From an uncultured Gordonibacter sp. (lineage in GTDB: Bacteria > Actinomycetota > Coriobacteriia > Coriobacteriales > Eggerthellaceae), in assembly GCA_904420575.1 (NCBI GenBank), contig CAJFVW010000205.1, forward strand, positions 1 through 43,838: a stretch of 43,838 nt of DNA, read 5' to 3'. A program made the translations under genes and the position numbers. Every line of letters starts with the position of its first letter. The stretch's first letter is position 1. Below, piece after piece: positions 31,902 through 43,713 of this stretch. The notes under the pieces were generated by a model. That model did not search any database. It was not told the origin of the DNA and was given only the letters and a program-made list of their open reading frames with translations.

Positions 31902-33557
31902 TCAAGCCCACGTCCACTGGTCGACGTTGTTCACCAGCGACCAGCCGTGGCCGTGCGGGTGCGGCTTCTGCTTCGCCACCTTGAGGTTCTCCTTCGCGAA
32001 GTACAGGTGGTCGACGTTGGCGAACCACACCCACGGCGCGTCGCCCTGCGGGGCGAAGCCGGTCGTGCCGTCCCACTGCGCCTTCTTCCAGAATTCGAAC
32101 GAGTCCTCCACGCGCGGAGTGCTGAGCGCCTCGTCGAGGTAGCCGTCCACCGTCGCGTTCTCGTAGCAGGCGTAGTTGCCGGTGCCTGCCGAGTAGAACA
32201 GGTTGTACGTCTCGGTAGGGGCGTTGGTGCCCCAGCCCCACACCACCGGGTCGGTGAACTGGTGAGGATAGAGGTCGTCCCAGCTGGCGCCCTTGATGTT
32301 CACCTCGATGCCGAGCTCCTTCATCTGGTTGGCGAACTCGGCGGCGATGGCCTGGCGCACGGAGTCGCCGGCAGAGTAGTACAGGTCCAGCGTCGCGCGC
32401 GTGCCGTCCTTCTCCCGGATGCCGTCCGCGCCGGCCGCCCAGCCGCCGTCGTCGAGCAGCTTCTTCGCCTTTTCCACGTCGGTCGTGCACTTCATGTCGG
32501 TCGAGGACCACGGCATGCCGTCGCCTACGCTGTAGGCCACCGTGCCGTAGCCGTTCAGCACGTTGTCGATCATCCTCTCGCGGTCCACGCCGTAGTTGAT
32601 GGCCTGGCGCACGGCCAGGTCGCAGGTCACGTCGTTGCCGGCGGCGTATTCGCCGCCTTCGTCCTTCTTCGTGCCGCCTGCGGGCACGGACGGCAGCGAG
32701 ATGCCGCGCGAGTCCACCGACTTGCAGTTGAGCAGGTCGTAGCCCATCGGCTGGTTGTCCGCGAACGTCGCGGCCGTGTAGGCCACGTCCACCTGGCCGG
32801 ACTGCGCCGCCGCGAGCGAGGCGTCTTCCTCCATGAACACCACCACGACGCGCTCCATCTTCGGCGCATCGCCGTAGTAGTCCGGGTTCGCCTTGAGGAT
32901 GACCTGCTGGCCTTTGTCCCATTGCTCCAGCATGTAGCGGCCCGAGCCGATGGGATGGTCGCCGTAGGAGTCGTCGTAGGCATGCTCGGGCACGATGCCG
33001 ATGACGGCAAGCGTGTACAGAAGCGCGTTGAACGGCTTGTCGAGGCTGATTTCCACCGTCGTGTCGTCCGTGGCCACGGCCTCCTTCATCATGGACAGGT
33101 CGCACTCGGACGCCTCGGCGTTCCGGATGCCGTTGAGGGTGAAGGCCACGTCGCGCGCCGTGAGCGGCTGGCCGTCGGTGAACTTCACGTCGTCGCGGAT
33201 GGCGAACGTCCACGTCAGGCCGTCGGCCGACGCCTCGTAGGACGTGGCCAGGTCGTTCTGGAAGCCCAGCTCGGTGGTGGTGGCGATCAGCGTGGACTGG
33301 ATGAGCGGCTCGTGCACGTGCTCGCCGCAGCCCCACGACACCAGGGGGTCGAAGCCGGCCGCCGGTTCCGACCCCGGCGTCATGGACACGATCACCTGCT
33401 TGGACGTGTCGGTGCCCGCCGAGACGCCCTCCTCCGGTTTCGCGTCGCCCTTGCCTGCGTCGCCATTGGTGCACGCCGCCAGCAGGCCGCCCAGCGACAG
33501 CGTCGCCGCGCCCGCGCCCGCCAGTTGCGCGAACTGCCGTCGAGTGATCGTAGCCAT
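31902..33557 (-). CDS. nikA: Solute-binding lipoprotein of a nickel/peptide-type ABC importer
   Basis: 551 residues. The N-terminus carries a twin-arginine motif (TRRQF) and a lipobox (GGLLAAC), indicating Tat export and lipid anchoring. The body is a family 5 extracellular binding protein (SBP_bac_5): LATSYEASADGLTWTFAIRDDVKFTDGQPLTARDV, IGSGRYMLEQWDKGQQVILKANPDYYGDAP, DLAVRQAINYGVDRERMI, WGWGTNAPTETYNLFYS. Near the end, KPHPHGHGWSLV has three closely spaced histidines. The ATG at 33557 has GGAGGA upstream. Peptide and nickel transporters share this fold; nickel is preferred because of the upstream operators and the His-rich NikD. Confidence 0.88.
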   Translation of the reverse strand: MATITRRQFAQLAGAGAATLSLGGLLAACTNGDAGKGDAKPEEGVSAGTDTSKQVIVSMTPGSEPAAGFDPLVSWGCGEHVHEPLIQSTLIATTTELGFQNDLATSYEASADGLTWTFAIRDDVKFTDGQPLTARDVAFTLNGIRNAEASECDLSMMKEAVATDDTTVEISLDKPFNALLYTLAVIGIVPEHAYDDSYGDHPIGSGRYMLEQWDKGQQVILKANPDYYGDAPKMERVVVVFMEEDASLAAAQSGQVDVAYTAATFADNQPMGYDLLNCKSVDSRGISLPSVPAGGTKKDEGGEYAAGNDVTCDLAVRQAINYGVDRERMIDNVLNGYGTVAYSVGDGMPWSSTDMKCTTDVEKAKKLLDDGGWAAGADGIREKDGTRATLDLYYSAGDSVRQAIAAEFANQMKELGIEVNIKGASWDDLYPHQFTDPVVWGWGTNAPTETYNLFYSAGTGNYACYENATVDGYLDEALSTPRVEDSFEFWKKAQWDGTTGFAPQGDAPWVWFANVDHLYFAKENLKVAKQKPHPHGHGWSLVNNVDQWTWA

Positions 33558-33630
33558 GGGGTCCTCCCTGTCCGCCGAGCACCGCCGCCTCCGCACACCC
33601 CCGCGCCGCAGACGTCGCCTCTCGCCTCTC

Positions 33631-33709
33631 GTGTTACGTATCAAAATTGCGTAACACACTATAGCAGACCCTCTGCGCCAGCGGTGTTACGTATCTGAAA
33701 TTCGTAACT
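33631..33709 (-). promoter_or_regulatory. Tandem NikR-like operators and promoter of the nik operon
   Basis: Site 1 (33631-33657) is a perfect GTGTTAC-N13-GTAACAC. Site 2 (33684-33710) is GTGTTAC-N13-GTAACTT. Their centres are 53 bp apart, about five helical turns. A minus-strand TATAGT -10 box (complement of 33658-33663) abuts site 1, which therefore covers the predicted start; site 2 covers the region upstream of -35. From memory, GTGTTAC-N13/14-GTAACAC is the operator type inferred for NikR of Desulfovibrio-like bacteria. No nikR gene is in the window. The 318-bp gap to ligA shows nothing else. Confidence 0.8.
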
Positions 33710-33875
33710 TCATCGGCGAACGGCGTGATGGGAGGCTCAAGGGACAGGGAACGCCCAGCGCCGCCGCCGTCACGTCCGGCCCTTCGTCGCTCCCAGCGGC
33801 GCAGCGGCCGAAGCACGGCTGTCCGATCGTCGGAATACTCGCGGATTTGCATCCCTGGCGCGTGCGGCGCAAAGG

Positions 33876-36128
<2,253 letters not shown>

Positions 36129-36256
36129 TCATCCACTCATCTTTCACCGCTTCATCGAACGGAGTGCCGCTCGCGCCTTCTTTCCCGCCAGCATCCGCGC
36201 GGCGCCCTGCCTGCGCACAGGCCGTGCGCGCGGCACTTCGCTGCCCGCGCCACGCC

Positions 36257-36781
36257 TTAGACGAGCGCCCTGCCTGCGTTCCATCCGTACACGATGAGCG
36301 ACACGCCACGCATGACGACGAACAGCGCCAGGAAGACGACGAACGTCGCAGGCGCCAGGAAGAACGTCAGGCCGCAGAGCGCCTCGACGATGCCGGAGAA
36401 CAGCATCCAGCCCCACAGGGACGTGCCCAGCCTGCGCACGCGCAGCGCCGCCACCACCTCGAAGATGCCGAAGACGAGCAGGAACGCGCCGATCACCCAG
36501 GGGATCACGCCGGAAAGCGCCAACGGATGCAGCAGGAACATGAGGCCGAGCACGATGTCGAGGACGGCGTACGCCAGCACCCAGCCCGAAAGGTCCATGG
36601 CCCGCCGGAACCGCACGTACATGACGGCGTCGAAGATGCCGGACACCAGGAAGCCGGCGCCTGCGATGGCCGTGATGGTGACCAGGGTGAGCCCGGGAGC
36701 CACGGTGAAGAAGAGCGCGAGCGCCACCAGCAACACGCCCGCGACGACCAGTCCCCAATCATGCCGTTTCGCCGTTTCCAT
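36257..36781 (-). CDS. HdeD-family (DUF308) membrane protein
   Basis: 174 residues with about six hydrophobic helices (GLVVAGVLLVALALFFTVAPGLTLVTITAIAG, LVLVFGIFEVVAAL-like segments, FVVFLALFVVMRGVSLI). The alternation of short loops with paired helices and the Gly-Trp-Met-Leu segment (WGWMLFSGIVEALCG) match the HdeD/DUF308 family, first named for acid resistance in E. coli; the molecular role is unknown. The ATG at 36781 is chosen because it begins at the family's N-terminus; its ribosome site is weak (AAGGAG is 13 bases upstream). It stands alone between ligA and nnrD. Confidence 0.85.
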   Translation of the reverse strand: METAKRHDWGLVVAGVLLVALALFFTVAPGLTLVTITAIAGAGFLVSGIFDAVMYVRFRRAMDLSGWVLAYAVLDIVLGLMFLLHPLALSGVIPWVIGAFLLVFGIFEVVAALRVRRLGTSLWGWMLFSGIVEALCGLTFFLAPATFVVFLALFVVMRGVSLIVYGWNAGRALV

Positions 36782-36999
36782 TCTTCGGATCACGCTCCTT
36801 CTCCGTCGCAGCCTCGTGCGCGCCATCGATTACCGATGCGCTTCGCATTGTCGTCTGCATTGTAGCGCACGCCGTGAGCGCCGCGAGGTAACCCGACAAA
36901 CGTTTCCGAACAGTTAGGCCCGCGCAATCGGAGACGGCCGCACCGTCACCACGCCGCGAGCGGACGGGACGCGCATGCGGGATGCGCGTGGCGGGCACC

Positions 37000-37878
37000 T
37001 CACGCCAGCGCGACGAGCGCGGAGACGGCTTCCGGCAAGGCCTCGACGACGTCCTCCGCGACGACGCCGATGTCGGTACGGCGCACGGAGGCGCATCTTC
37101 CCGCCAGGGCATGCAGCGTGGCCGCCAGCACGGCCGCGTCCGTCGGCTCCAGCCCCTGCGCCAAAAACGCGCCCAGCACGCCCGCGAGCACGTCGCCCGT
37201 GCCGGCCTTCGCGAGGGCCGGCGTGCCGCAGCGGACCGCCACCACGTCGTCGCCGTCCGACACGAACGTGTCCGGTCCCTTCACCACGGCCACCACGCCA
37301 TAGGCGAGCGCGACAAGGCGCGCCAGCCCCGCCGGGTCGTCCGTGGGCAGGCCGAACGGCTCGGCCAAGCGGGCGGCCTCGCCCCCATGAGGCGTCACCA
37401 CCGTGGGAAGGCCGCGCACGAAACGGCGCTTGAGCAGGCGACGGCCCTTCGGCGTGGACAGCGCCGCAAGCGCGCCCCCATCCACCAGCACGGGCGCATC
37501 GGCATGCTTGAGCACCAGATACGCGTTGCGCGTACAGGCCGCGTCCTCCGCGTCGAATCCGGGACCCAGGGCGAAGGCGACCGGCTTGCCCGGCGCGTCG
37601 GCAGGCAGGTCGGCGGCGCCCCACCCCAGCCACGAGCGCACGACCAACGAAGAACGGCACGAACGCACCAGGTCCACCGCCTCGGGCGCGCACACCACTT
37701 CGGTGTAGCCCGCTCCGGCGCGCTGTCCCGCGCAGGCCGCCAGGCACGCGGCACCGGGGTAGCGCGCGCTGCCCGCCACCACCACCAGCCTGCCGCGCGT
37801 ATACTTGTTCGCGTCGTCGGCCGGCAGGGGCAGGAGCGCCACCAGCTCGTCGGCTCCGTATTCGCGCACATCCGCCAT
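37000..37878 (-). CDS. nnrD: ADP/ATP-dependent NAD(P)H-hydrate dehydratase (standalone)
   Basis: 292 residues of the ribokinase-like YjeF C-terminal domain: RGRLVVVAGSARYPGAACLAA near the N-terminus, FALGPGFDAED, PTVVTPHGGEAARL, GVVAVVKGPDTFV, and the nucleotide-binding TPALAKAGTGDVLAGVLGAFLAQGL, in which AGTGDVL is diagnostic. It repairs hydrated NADH/NADPH. The epimerase domain (NnrE), often fused in bacteria, is absent here. AAGGAGG nine bases upstream fixes the ATG at 37878. It lies 71 bases downstream of acpS, a common association, so the two are probably co-transcribed. Confidence 0.93.
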   Translation of the reverse strand: MADVREYGADELVALLPLPADDANKYTRGRLVVVAGSARYPGAACLAACAGQRAGAGYTEVVCAPEAVDLVRSCRSSLVVRSWLGWGAADLPADAPGKPVAFALGPGFDAEDAACTRNAYLVLKHADAPVLVDGGALAALSTPKGRRLLKRRFVRGLPTVVTPHGGEAARLAEPFGLPTDDPAGLARLVALAYGVVAVVKGPDTFVSDGDDVVAVRCGTPALAKAGTGDVLAGVLGAFLAQGLEPTDAAVLAATLHALAGRCASVRRTDIGVVAEDVVEALPEAVSALVALA

Positions 37879-37949
37879 GAAACACCGCCTCCTTAGGGGT
37901 CGTACGGTCAGCATAGCAGCCCGCACGGCCTTCCTGCAAGCGCCCCGCC

Positions 37950-38621
37950 CTAGCCGGCGGGTCGTTCTGCCGCCGCCTCCGCAGCCGCCGCCTCCGCAGC
38001 CGCCTCCATCTCCATGGCCGAAAGGTTCGCTGCAACCGGCTCCGTGGCCGCCACACCTGCTGCCCCAGCGGCAGGGCCGCCGTGGGCCTCCGCGGCCGAG
38101 GTGGGGCCGCCATCGGGCTTCGAAGCGGGGCCCAGCTCGTCCAGCATGCCGCGCGCCTCCTTGAACTGGCGCGCCAGCTCCTCCATGGGATTCACGCGCT
38201 CTTCGGCGGCACGCACGGAGGCCTCGGTGATGGCCATGGCGCACGCCACGGCCTCGGTGTGCGTGTACGAAAGCGAGATGGGCAGCTCGCGCACGCCCAG
38301 TTCGCGCGCCACTTCCTTCGCGCGCCCGGAAAGCACCACGTAGGGCCGGCCCTTCGACGTGCGTCGCACCTCTATGTCGCGCACGCCGATGCCTCCCGAA
38401 AAGCCTGTGCCCAGCGCCTTGACCACGGCCTCCTTCGCGGCGAACCGCGTGGCGAAATGCACTTCGGGCGTCGCCTTGTCCAGGCAGTAGGCGCGTTCCT
38501 CGTCCGAATACACCTTGCGCGCGAAGCTGGGCGTGCGTTCCAGGATGCGCTTCATGCGCGCGATGTCCACGATGTCCACTCCCAGGCCCACGGCCCCGTC
38601 GATGCCTTGGCTCACTCCCAT
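37950..38621 (-). CDS. acpS: Holo-[acyl-carrier-protein] synthase with long Ala-rich tail
   Basis: 223 residues, compared with about 120-130 for usual AcpS. The catalytic core occupies residues 10-134: GLGVDIVDIARM (Asp16, magnesium ligand), FATRFAAKEAVVKALGTG (Glu64, metal ligand) and LSYTHTEAVACAMA. It transfers phosphopantetheine from CoA to acyl carrier protein. The last 90 residues are Ala/Glu/Gly-rich and low-complexity (AAEAAAAEAAAERPAG at the end), with a predicted helical segment after the core (NPMEELARQFKEARGMLDEL). The start is ATG 38621 with GGAG nine bases upstream; a TTG five codons earlier lies in the ribosome site. It is downstream of glmS and upstream of nnrD. Confidence 0.93.
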   Translation of the reverse strand: MGVSQGIDGAVGLGVDIVDIARMKRILERTPSFARKVYSDEERAYCLDKATPEVHFATRFAAKEAVVKALGTGFSGGIGVRDIEVRRTSKGRPYVVLSGRAKEVARELGVRELPISLSYTHTEAVACAMAITEASVRAAEERVNPMEELARQFKEARGMLDELGPASKPDGGPTSAAEAHGGPAAGAAGVAATEPVAANLSAMEMEAAAEAAAAEAAAERPAG

Positions 38622-38658
38622 GTCCTTCTTCTCCAAATCAAATCACAGGTTCCTCTCG

Positions 38659-38808
38659 GTCAGCGAGGGGCGTCGCGGTGCGTCGAATTCGTGAGATCGC
38701 GCAAGCGAAGCGTACTGCGGTACGCGAGCTTGCGGGATCGCGCGAAGGCGGCGTGCCGCGGCGTCCCGCAGCGTCGACCCGTTACGGTGGCCGTCAGGCC
38801 GCCGTAAC
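38659..38808 (+). repeat. Multi-hairpin structured repeat element, copy A
   Basis: A 150-bp element with four nested or adjacent stems. P1 is 38668-38682 with 38752-38766 (15 bp including four G-U). P2 is 38688-38706 with 38728-38746 (19 positions, two mismatches, one G-U). P3 is GCGTAC/GTACGC (38710-38725, loop TGCG). P4 is GTTACGGTGGCC with GGCCGCCGTAAC (38781-38808, one G-U). All wobble pairs are of the type that pairs only if the plus strand is RNA. A second copy is at 43565-43713. It lies between the stop codon of glmS and the start of acpS, opposite to both genes. Confidence 0.75.
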
Positions 38809-38858
38809 CGATCTGAGCGACTGGACAATGCCGGGCCCTTCCGCGGTTCCGCGGGTAG

Positions 38859-40688
<1,830 letters not shown>

Positions 40689-40832
40689 AGGCGATCTCCT
40701 TGTCTGTCAGAAGCGGCTTCGATGCCGGAGGGGCCACGCCTGCCTCCAAGAGGCGGAGGCGCATCGCCGGGCAGCGTCCCGGCGGGAAGTCGAAGCGCCG
40801 AAAAGGGGCTGCGTTTGTCATGCGATATTGTA
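40689..40832 (-). promoter_or_regulatory. Structured leader of glmS
   Basis: A minus-strand TACAAT -10 box (complement of 40827-40832) predicts a start near 40820 and a 130-nt leader. GCTTCGA and TCGAAGC (complements of 40790-40796 and 40716-40722) pair over long range and enclose two internal hairpins, GCCGGG/CCCGGC and GCCTCC/GGAGGC. The conserved core of the glmS ribozyme is not recognisable. No good -35 box is seen. Confidence 0.5.
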
Positions 40833-40978
40833 GGACAAGACCCCTTGACAGGCAGGGACACTGGTAACGAAGCGTCAAATACGCTCAATAAACGCATCTT
40901 GACCGACGTGCCCTCCCATCCTTTACGGAGACCGCGGTTTTTCTCTTCGCTGATATTTTCACCGAAACAATAGTGGCA

Positions 40979-41015
40979 GTTTGCAAATAGTTATGAGATG
41001 ATAGTGTTTGCAAAC
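40979..41015 (+). promoter_or_regulatory. Paired palindromes in the glmS-padR divergent region
   Basis: GTTTGCAAA (40979-40987) and the perfect palindrome GTTTGCAAAC (41006-41015) have centres 27 bp apart in an AT-rich patch, about 155-190 bp upstream of padR. They are candidate binding sites for the PadR-type protein or another dimeric regulator. The rest of the 480-bp gap holds the glmS leader and the unremarkable padR leader. Confidence 0.5.
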
Positions 41016-41168
41016 GAAACAGGCGGCGACGCGCGGTTCTGGTGCGCCGCCGCCTGCGTCTGTCAGGCATGCCGCACGCCTTCCGCGCGGACCGGCCATG
41101 CAAGAAGCCCTGCATGCCCCTCGGGGCACGCCGAAAACCCGAACTGCCAGGAAGAAAGAGGCCGCCTT

Positions 41169-41600
41169 ATGTGGAGCAGCTGCCACCCGAAGACCGACGA
41201 CGATCTGAACGAATGTGCCGAACTGGGAAAATCGCTCAACCGCCTGTCCCAGCCGACCATCCTCACCCTGCTCGCCCAGTCGAAGAAGCCCATGCACGGC
41301 TACATCATCGTGCAGCAGGCGGCCGCCTCGCCCATGTTCGGCGGCAAGAAGCCCGACGCCACCGGCATCTACCGCGCCCTCAAGCGCATGGAGGAGGGCG
41401 GCCTGGTGTCTTCGGTGTGGGACACGCCCGAAGAAGGGTCGGCCAAGCGCCTGTTCACGCTCACGGACAAAGGCTACCGCTGCCTGCGCCGCTGGATCGA
41501 CGCGCTGGCCTGCTACGAACTGACCATCGAAGAGCTGCGCGCCGATGCCGCGCGCGCCCTGGACATCGAGCTGCCCGACACGCCGCAGTGCGCGCACTAG
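41169..41600 (+). CDS. PadR-family transcriptional regulator
   Basis: 143 residues. The winged helix has the PadR pattern: LSQPTILTLLAQSKKPMHGYIIVQQ (about residues 25-50), then TGIYRALKRMEEGGLVSSVWDTPEEGSAKRLFTLTDKGYRCLRRWIDAL, the wing and recognition-helix region in which Gly-Ile-Tyr-Arg-Ala-Leu replaces the common GTIYPLLKRLE. A short C-terminal helix supplies dimerisation, and no ligand domain is visible. The ATG at 41169 follows AAGAGG; an upstream frame is rejected. It converges with the iron-sulfur protein gene, ending 25 bases from it. Its target is unknown; autoregulation is plausible from the upstream palindromes. Confidence 0.88.
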   Translation: MWSSCHPKTDDDLNECAELGKSLNRLSQPTILTLLAQSKKPMHGYIIVQQAAASPMFGGKKPDATGIYRALKRMEEGGLVSSVWDTPEEGSAKRLFTLTDKGYRCLRRWIDALACYELTIEELRADAARALDIELPDTPQCAH

Positions 41601-41625
41601 CCGCCGGCACGCAGGCCGCGAGCCG

Positions 41626-42936
41626 TCAGTAGAGCGTCTGCATGAGCCAGGGGCCGTATTCGCCGGTCCACATGGAGCCCAGCTGATCGAACACCTGCGC
41701 CCAGTCGATGGCCTCGCCGAACAGCAGCTCCAGGTACTGGCGGTTGCCGATGGCGCGCCCAGGGGATTCCAGGCAGGCCTGGGCCACCGTGTAGGTGCAG
41801 GTGGGGCACATGGTCACCAGGGTTTCGGCGCCGGTTTTGCGCGCTTCCTCTATCACGCGCCACACGCGGCGGTTCGTGATGTCGCCGTCGAAGGAGGCCA
41901 CGGCGCCTCCCGCGCCGCAGCAGAGCGTCCCCCGCCTGCGATGGTCCATCTCCACCTGCCGCGCATCGGGCAGGTAGCGGCGCAGCAGCTCGCGGATGGC
42001 CGCCCCGTGGCGTCCGTCCGCGCGGTCGTGACAGGAGTCGAACACCGTGACGCTCGACGTTTCCAAGGGAGCAAAGCCGTTTGGGGCGCCCTCGTCCGAA
42101 GGCACCGACCCTGCCTTCTCCAGCAAGAACTCCGGCAAGGGCACGATGTCGATCTCGTCGCCGAACGTTTCGGCGAATTCTTCCCCGCAGCCGGGGCACA
42201 CCGTGAGCATGCGCGTGACGCCGGCGGCGCGCATCTGGCCGAGCAACCTTTCGCGCAGTCCGGCCGCACGGTCGAACAGCCCTGCGCTCATGAGGGGGCT
42301 TCCACAGCAGTCGTCGGACAGCGCCCAGGCAACGCCCGCCCGCGTGAGCCATGCGCCCACCTTGCGCGTCAGGTCGGGAGCGTAGCTGACCAGAGAGCAT
42401 CCAGGGAAGAACACGGTGTCCACCAGGCCGGGACCGTTTTCGGCCGCCTGGGCCAGCGAGACGAATTCCGGATAGTAGATGCCGTACACGGCACGATACG
42501 CGTTGAAGATGTGCCACTCGTTGTCCACCATGACCGACTTGGAGTCTTCGGGCGGCATGAGGCCGGCTTCCATGAACAGGGCGCGCCAGTCGCGCATCCG
42601 GTCGGCCGCAAGCACGTGATGGCGGCATGCGGCGGTGCAGTAGCCGCAGAAACAGCAACGGCGCAGCGCTTGGTACACGTCGGGGCGTTCCTGCACGAGC
42701 CGCTGCACGGCCGGGATGCGCTCTTCGGGCGCGAGGGCCATGATGCGCTGGTACCCCTCTTCCACCAGGCCCGCGTCCAGCGCGGCGCTCTTGAGCACCT
42801 CGCACCGCAGCGTGCATCTTTTGCAGTGGGAGCACGTGAGCTGCTTGTTCGCCCATACGGCCAGCATGTCCAGACGGGGGGAGTCCAGCCGGGCAAGCTG
42901 ATCCAGCTCTTCGGGAGTGAGCTTTCTGTTTTCCAT
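41626..42936 (-). CDS. (Fe-S)-binding protein with two CCG domains (HdrB/GlpC-like)
   Basis: 436 residues, cytoplasmic. Near the N-terminus are two cysteine clusters that look like [4Fe-4S] sites (CSHCKRCTLRC, about residues 36-46, and CCFCGYCTAACRH, about 94-106). Two CCG (DUF3483-type cysteine-rich) domains follow: FFPGCSL with DDCCGSPLMSAG and VCPGCGEEF, then DSCHDRADGR with LCCGAGGAVASFDGD and MCPTCTYTV. This arrangement is that of GlpC, HdrD and LutA-type proteins, which pass electrons between a flavoenzyme and quinone, thiol or ferredoxin partners. No flavin partner is adjacent, so its couple is unknown. ATG 42936 is chosen; a GTG four codons upstream has a slightly better ribosome site. 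Confidence 0.88.
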   Translation of the reverse strand: MENRKLTPEELDQLARLDSPRLDMLAVWANKQLTCSHCKRCTLRCEVLKSAALDAGLVEEGYQRIMALAPEERIPAVQRLVQERPDVYQALRRCCFCGYCTAACRHHVLAADRMRDWRALFMEAGLMPPEDSKSVMVDNEWHIFNAYRAVYGIYYPEFVSLAQAAENGPGLVDTVFFPGCSLVSYAPDLTRKVGAWLTRAGVAWALSDDCCGSPLMSAGLFDRAAGLRERLLGQMRAAGVTRMLTVCPGCGEEFAETFGDEIDIVPLPEFLLEKAGSVPSDEGAPNGFAPLETSSVTVFDSCHDRADGRHGAAIRELLRRYLPDARQVEMDHRRRGTLCCGAGGAVASFDGDITNRRVWRVIEEARKTGAETLVTMCPTCTYTVAQACLESPGRAIGNRQYLELLFGEAIDWAQVFDQLGSMWTGEYGPWLMQTLY

Positions 42937-43076
42937 GTGCCTGAACACCTTTCCTTTTCCCGCCTTCGCGAGCCCCAGAAACAGGCAACCTCATGCCCGT
43001 GATTATGCACGATGCCAAGCCGAGGCGGGCGCACGATTCGCCTTGCGGCCGTGGCTGCGCTCCCAGCGACGCGGCG

Positions 43077-43508
43077 TCAGTCCCGTGTGCGCGCCACCGG
43101 AGTGGGACCGCATTCGTCGTGGATGTCGCATCCGTTGCAGTCGTCCGCTATGACGGGGTCGATCTGGTCCCACGGCACCTCGTGAAAGCCGAGTGCCCGA
43201 TAGAAGCCGAGGCTGGACCCGCGCGACACCAGGCGCAGCTCGCCGTAGCGTGCGAGCGCGTCGTCCATGAGCGCGCGCCCCACGCCGTATCCGCGCCAGG
43301 TGGAATACACGACGATGGGGTTCACGTGGCCCACGCCTTCTTCCTCGGCCGCGATGCGCACGAACCCCACCACGTCGCCCGCCTCGCTTTCGGCCACCGT
43401 CACCCGATCGATGGAAGGAAGGTCGGCCATGCCTTCGACGGCCGCAAACGCGTTGATGGTGGGCAGGTCGTCTTCGCGCGCCGGACGCAACGTGAACAGC
43501 GATTCCAT
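43077..43508 (-). CDS. GNAT-family N-acetyltransferase
   Basis: 143 residues. GNAT core: FTLRPAREDDLPTINAFA at the N-terminus, VGFVRIAAEEEGVGHVNPIVVYSTWRGYGVGRALMDDAL (the RGYGVG acetyl-CoA pyrophosphate loop, about residues 72-77), and SLGFYRALGFHEVP. A short C-terminal cysteine cluster (DDCNGCDIHDEC) is extra to the core and may bind metal. AGGAGG precedes the ATG. The substrate is unknown. It lies alone between the iron-sulfur protein gene and the repeat element. Confidence 0.88.
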   Translation of the reverse strand: MESLFTLRPAREDDLPTINAFAAVEGMADLPSIDRVTVAESEAGDVVGFVRIAAEEEGVGHVNPIVVYSTWRGYGVGRALMDDALARYGELRLVSRGSSLGFYRALGFHEVPWDQIDPVIADDCNGCDIHDECGPTPVARTRD

Positions 43509-43564
43509 GGTTCCTCCTCACAGGTTGGTACTGGTTCCCCAGTCTCCCAGGTTGGCGCTCGTCA

Positions 43565-43713
43565 GTCAGCGAGGCCGTCCGTGGTGCCCGAGATTCGCGG
43601 GATGGCGAAGGCGCCGCGCACTCCGGTACGCAAGCCTTCGGCATCGTGCGAAGATCCGGCACCACGGCCGGCCGCAGCGTCGGCTCGTTCCGGTGGCCGT
43701 AGGCCGCCGGAAC
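43565..43713 (+). repeat. Multi-hairpin structured repeat element, copy B
   Basis: Same architecture as 38659-38808: outer stem CCGTGGTGCC/GGCACCACGG (43579-43588 with 43658-43667), a long inner stem ending GGCGAAGGC/GCCTTCGGC, and P4 GTTCCGGTGGCC with GGCCGCCGGAAC (43687-43713). Paired positions differ from copy A on both sides of the helix (GTTACGG/CCGTAAC against GTTCCGG/CCGGAAC), and the G-U in P4 is kept. The 3' end touches the stop codon of the next minus-strand gene. Confidence 0.75.

Noticed and set aside
28685-33698. Long plus-strand frames opposite the nik operon
   Set aside because: They are antisense to five well-supported genes, and their composition is that of a shadow frame.
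40689-40820. glmS ribozyme
   Set aside because: I could not find the conserved ribozyme core around the expected cleavage site; only generic hairpins are visible.
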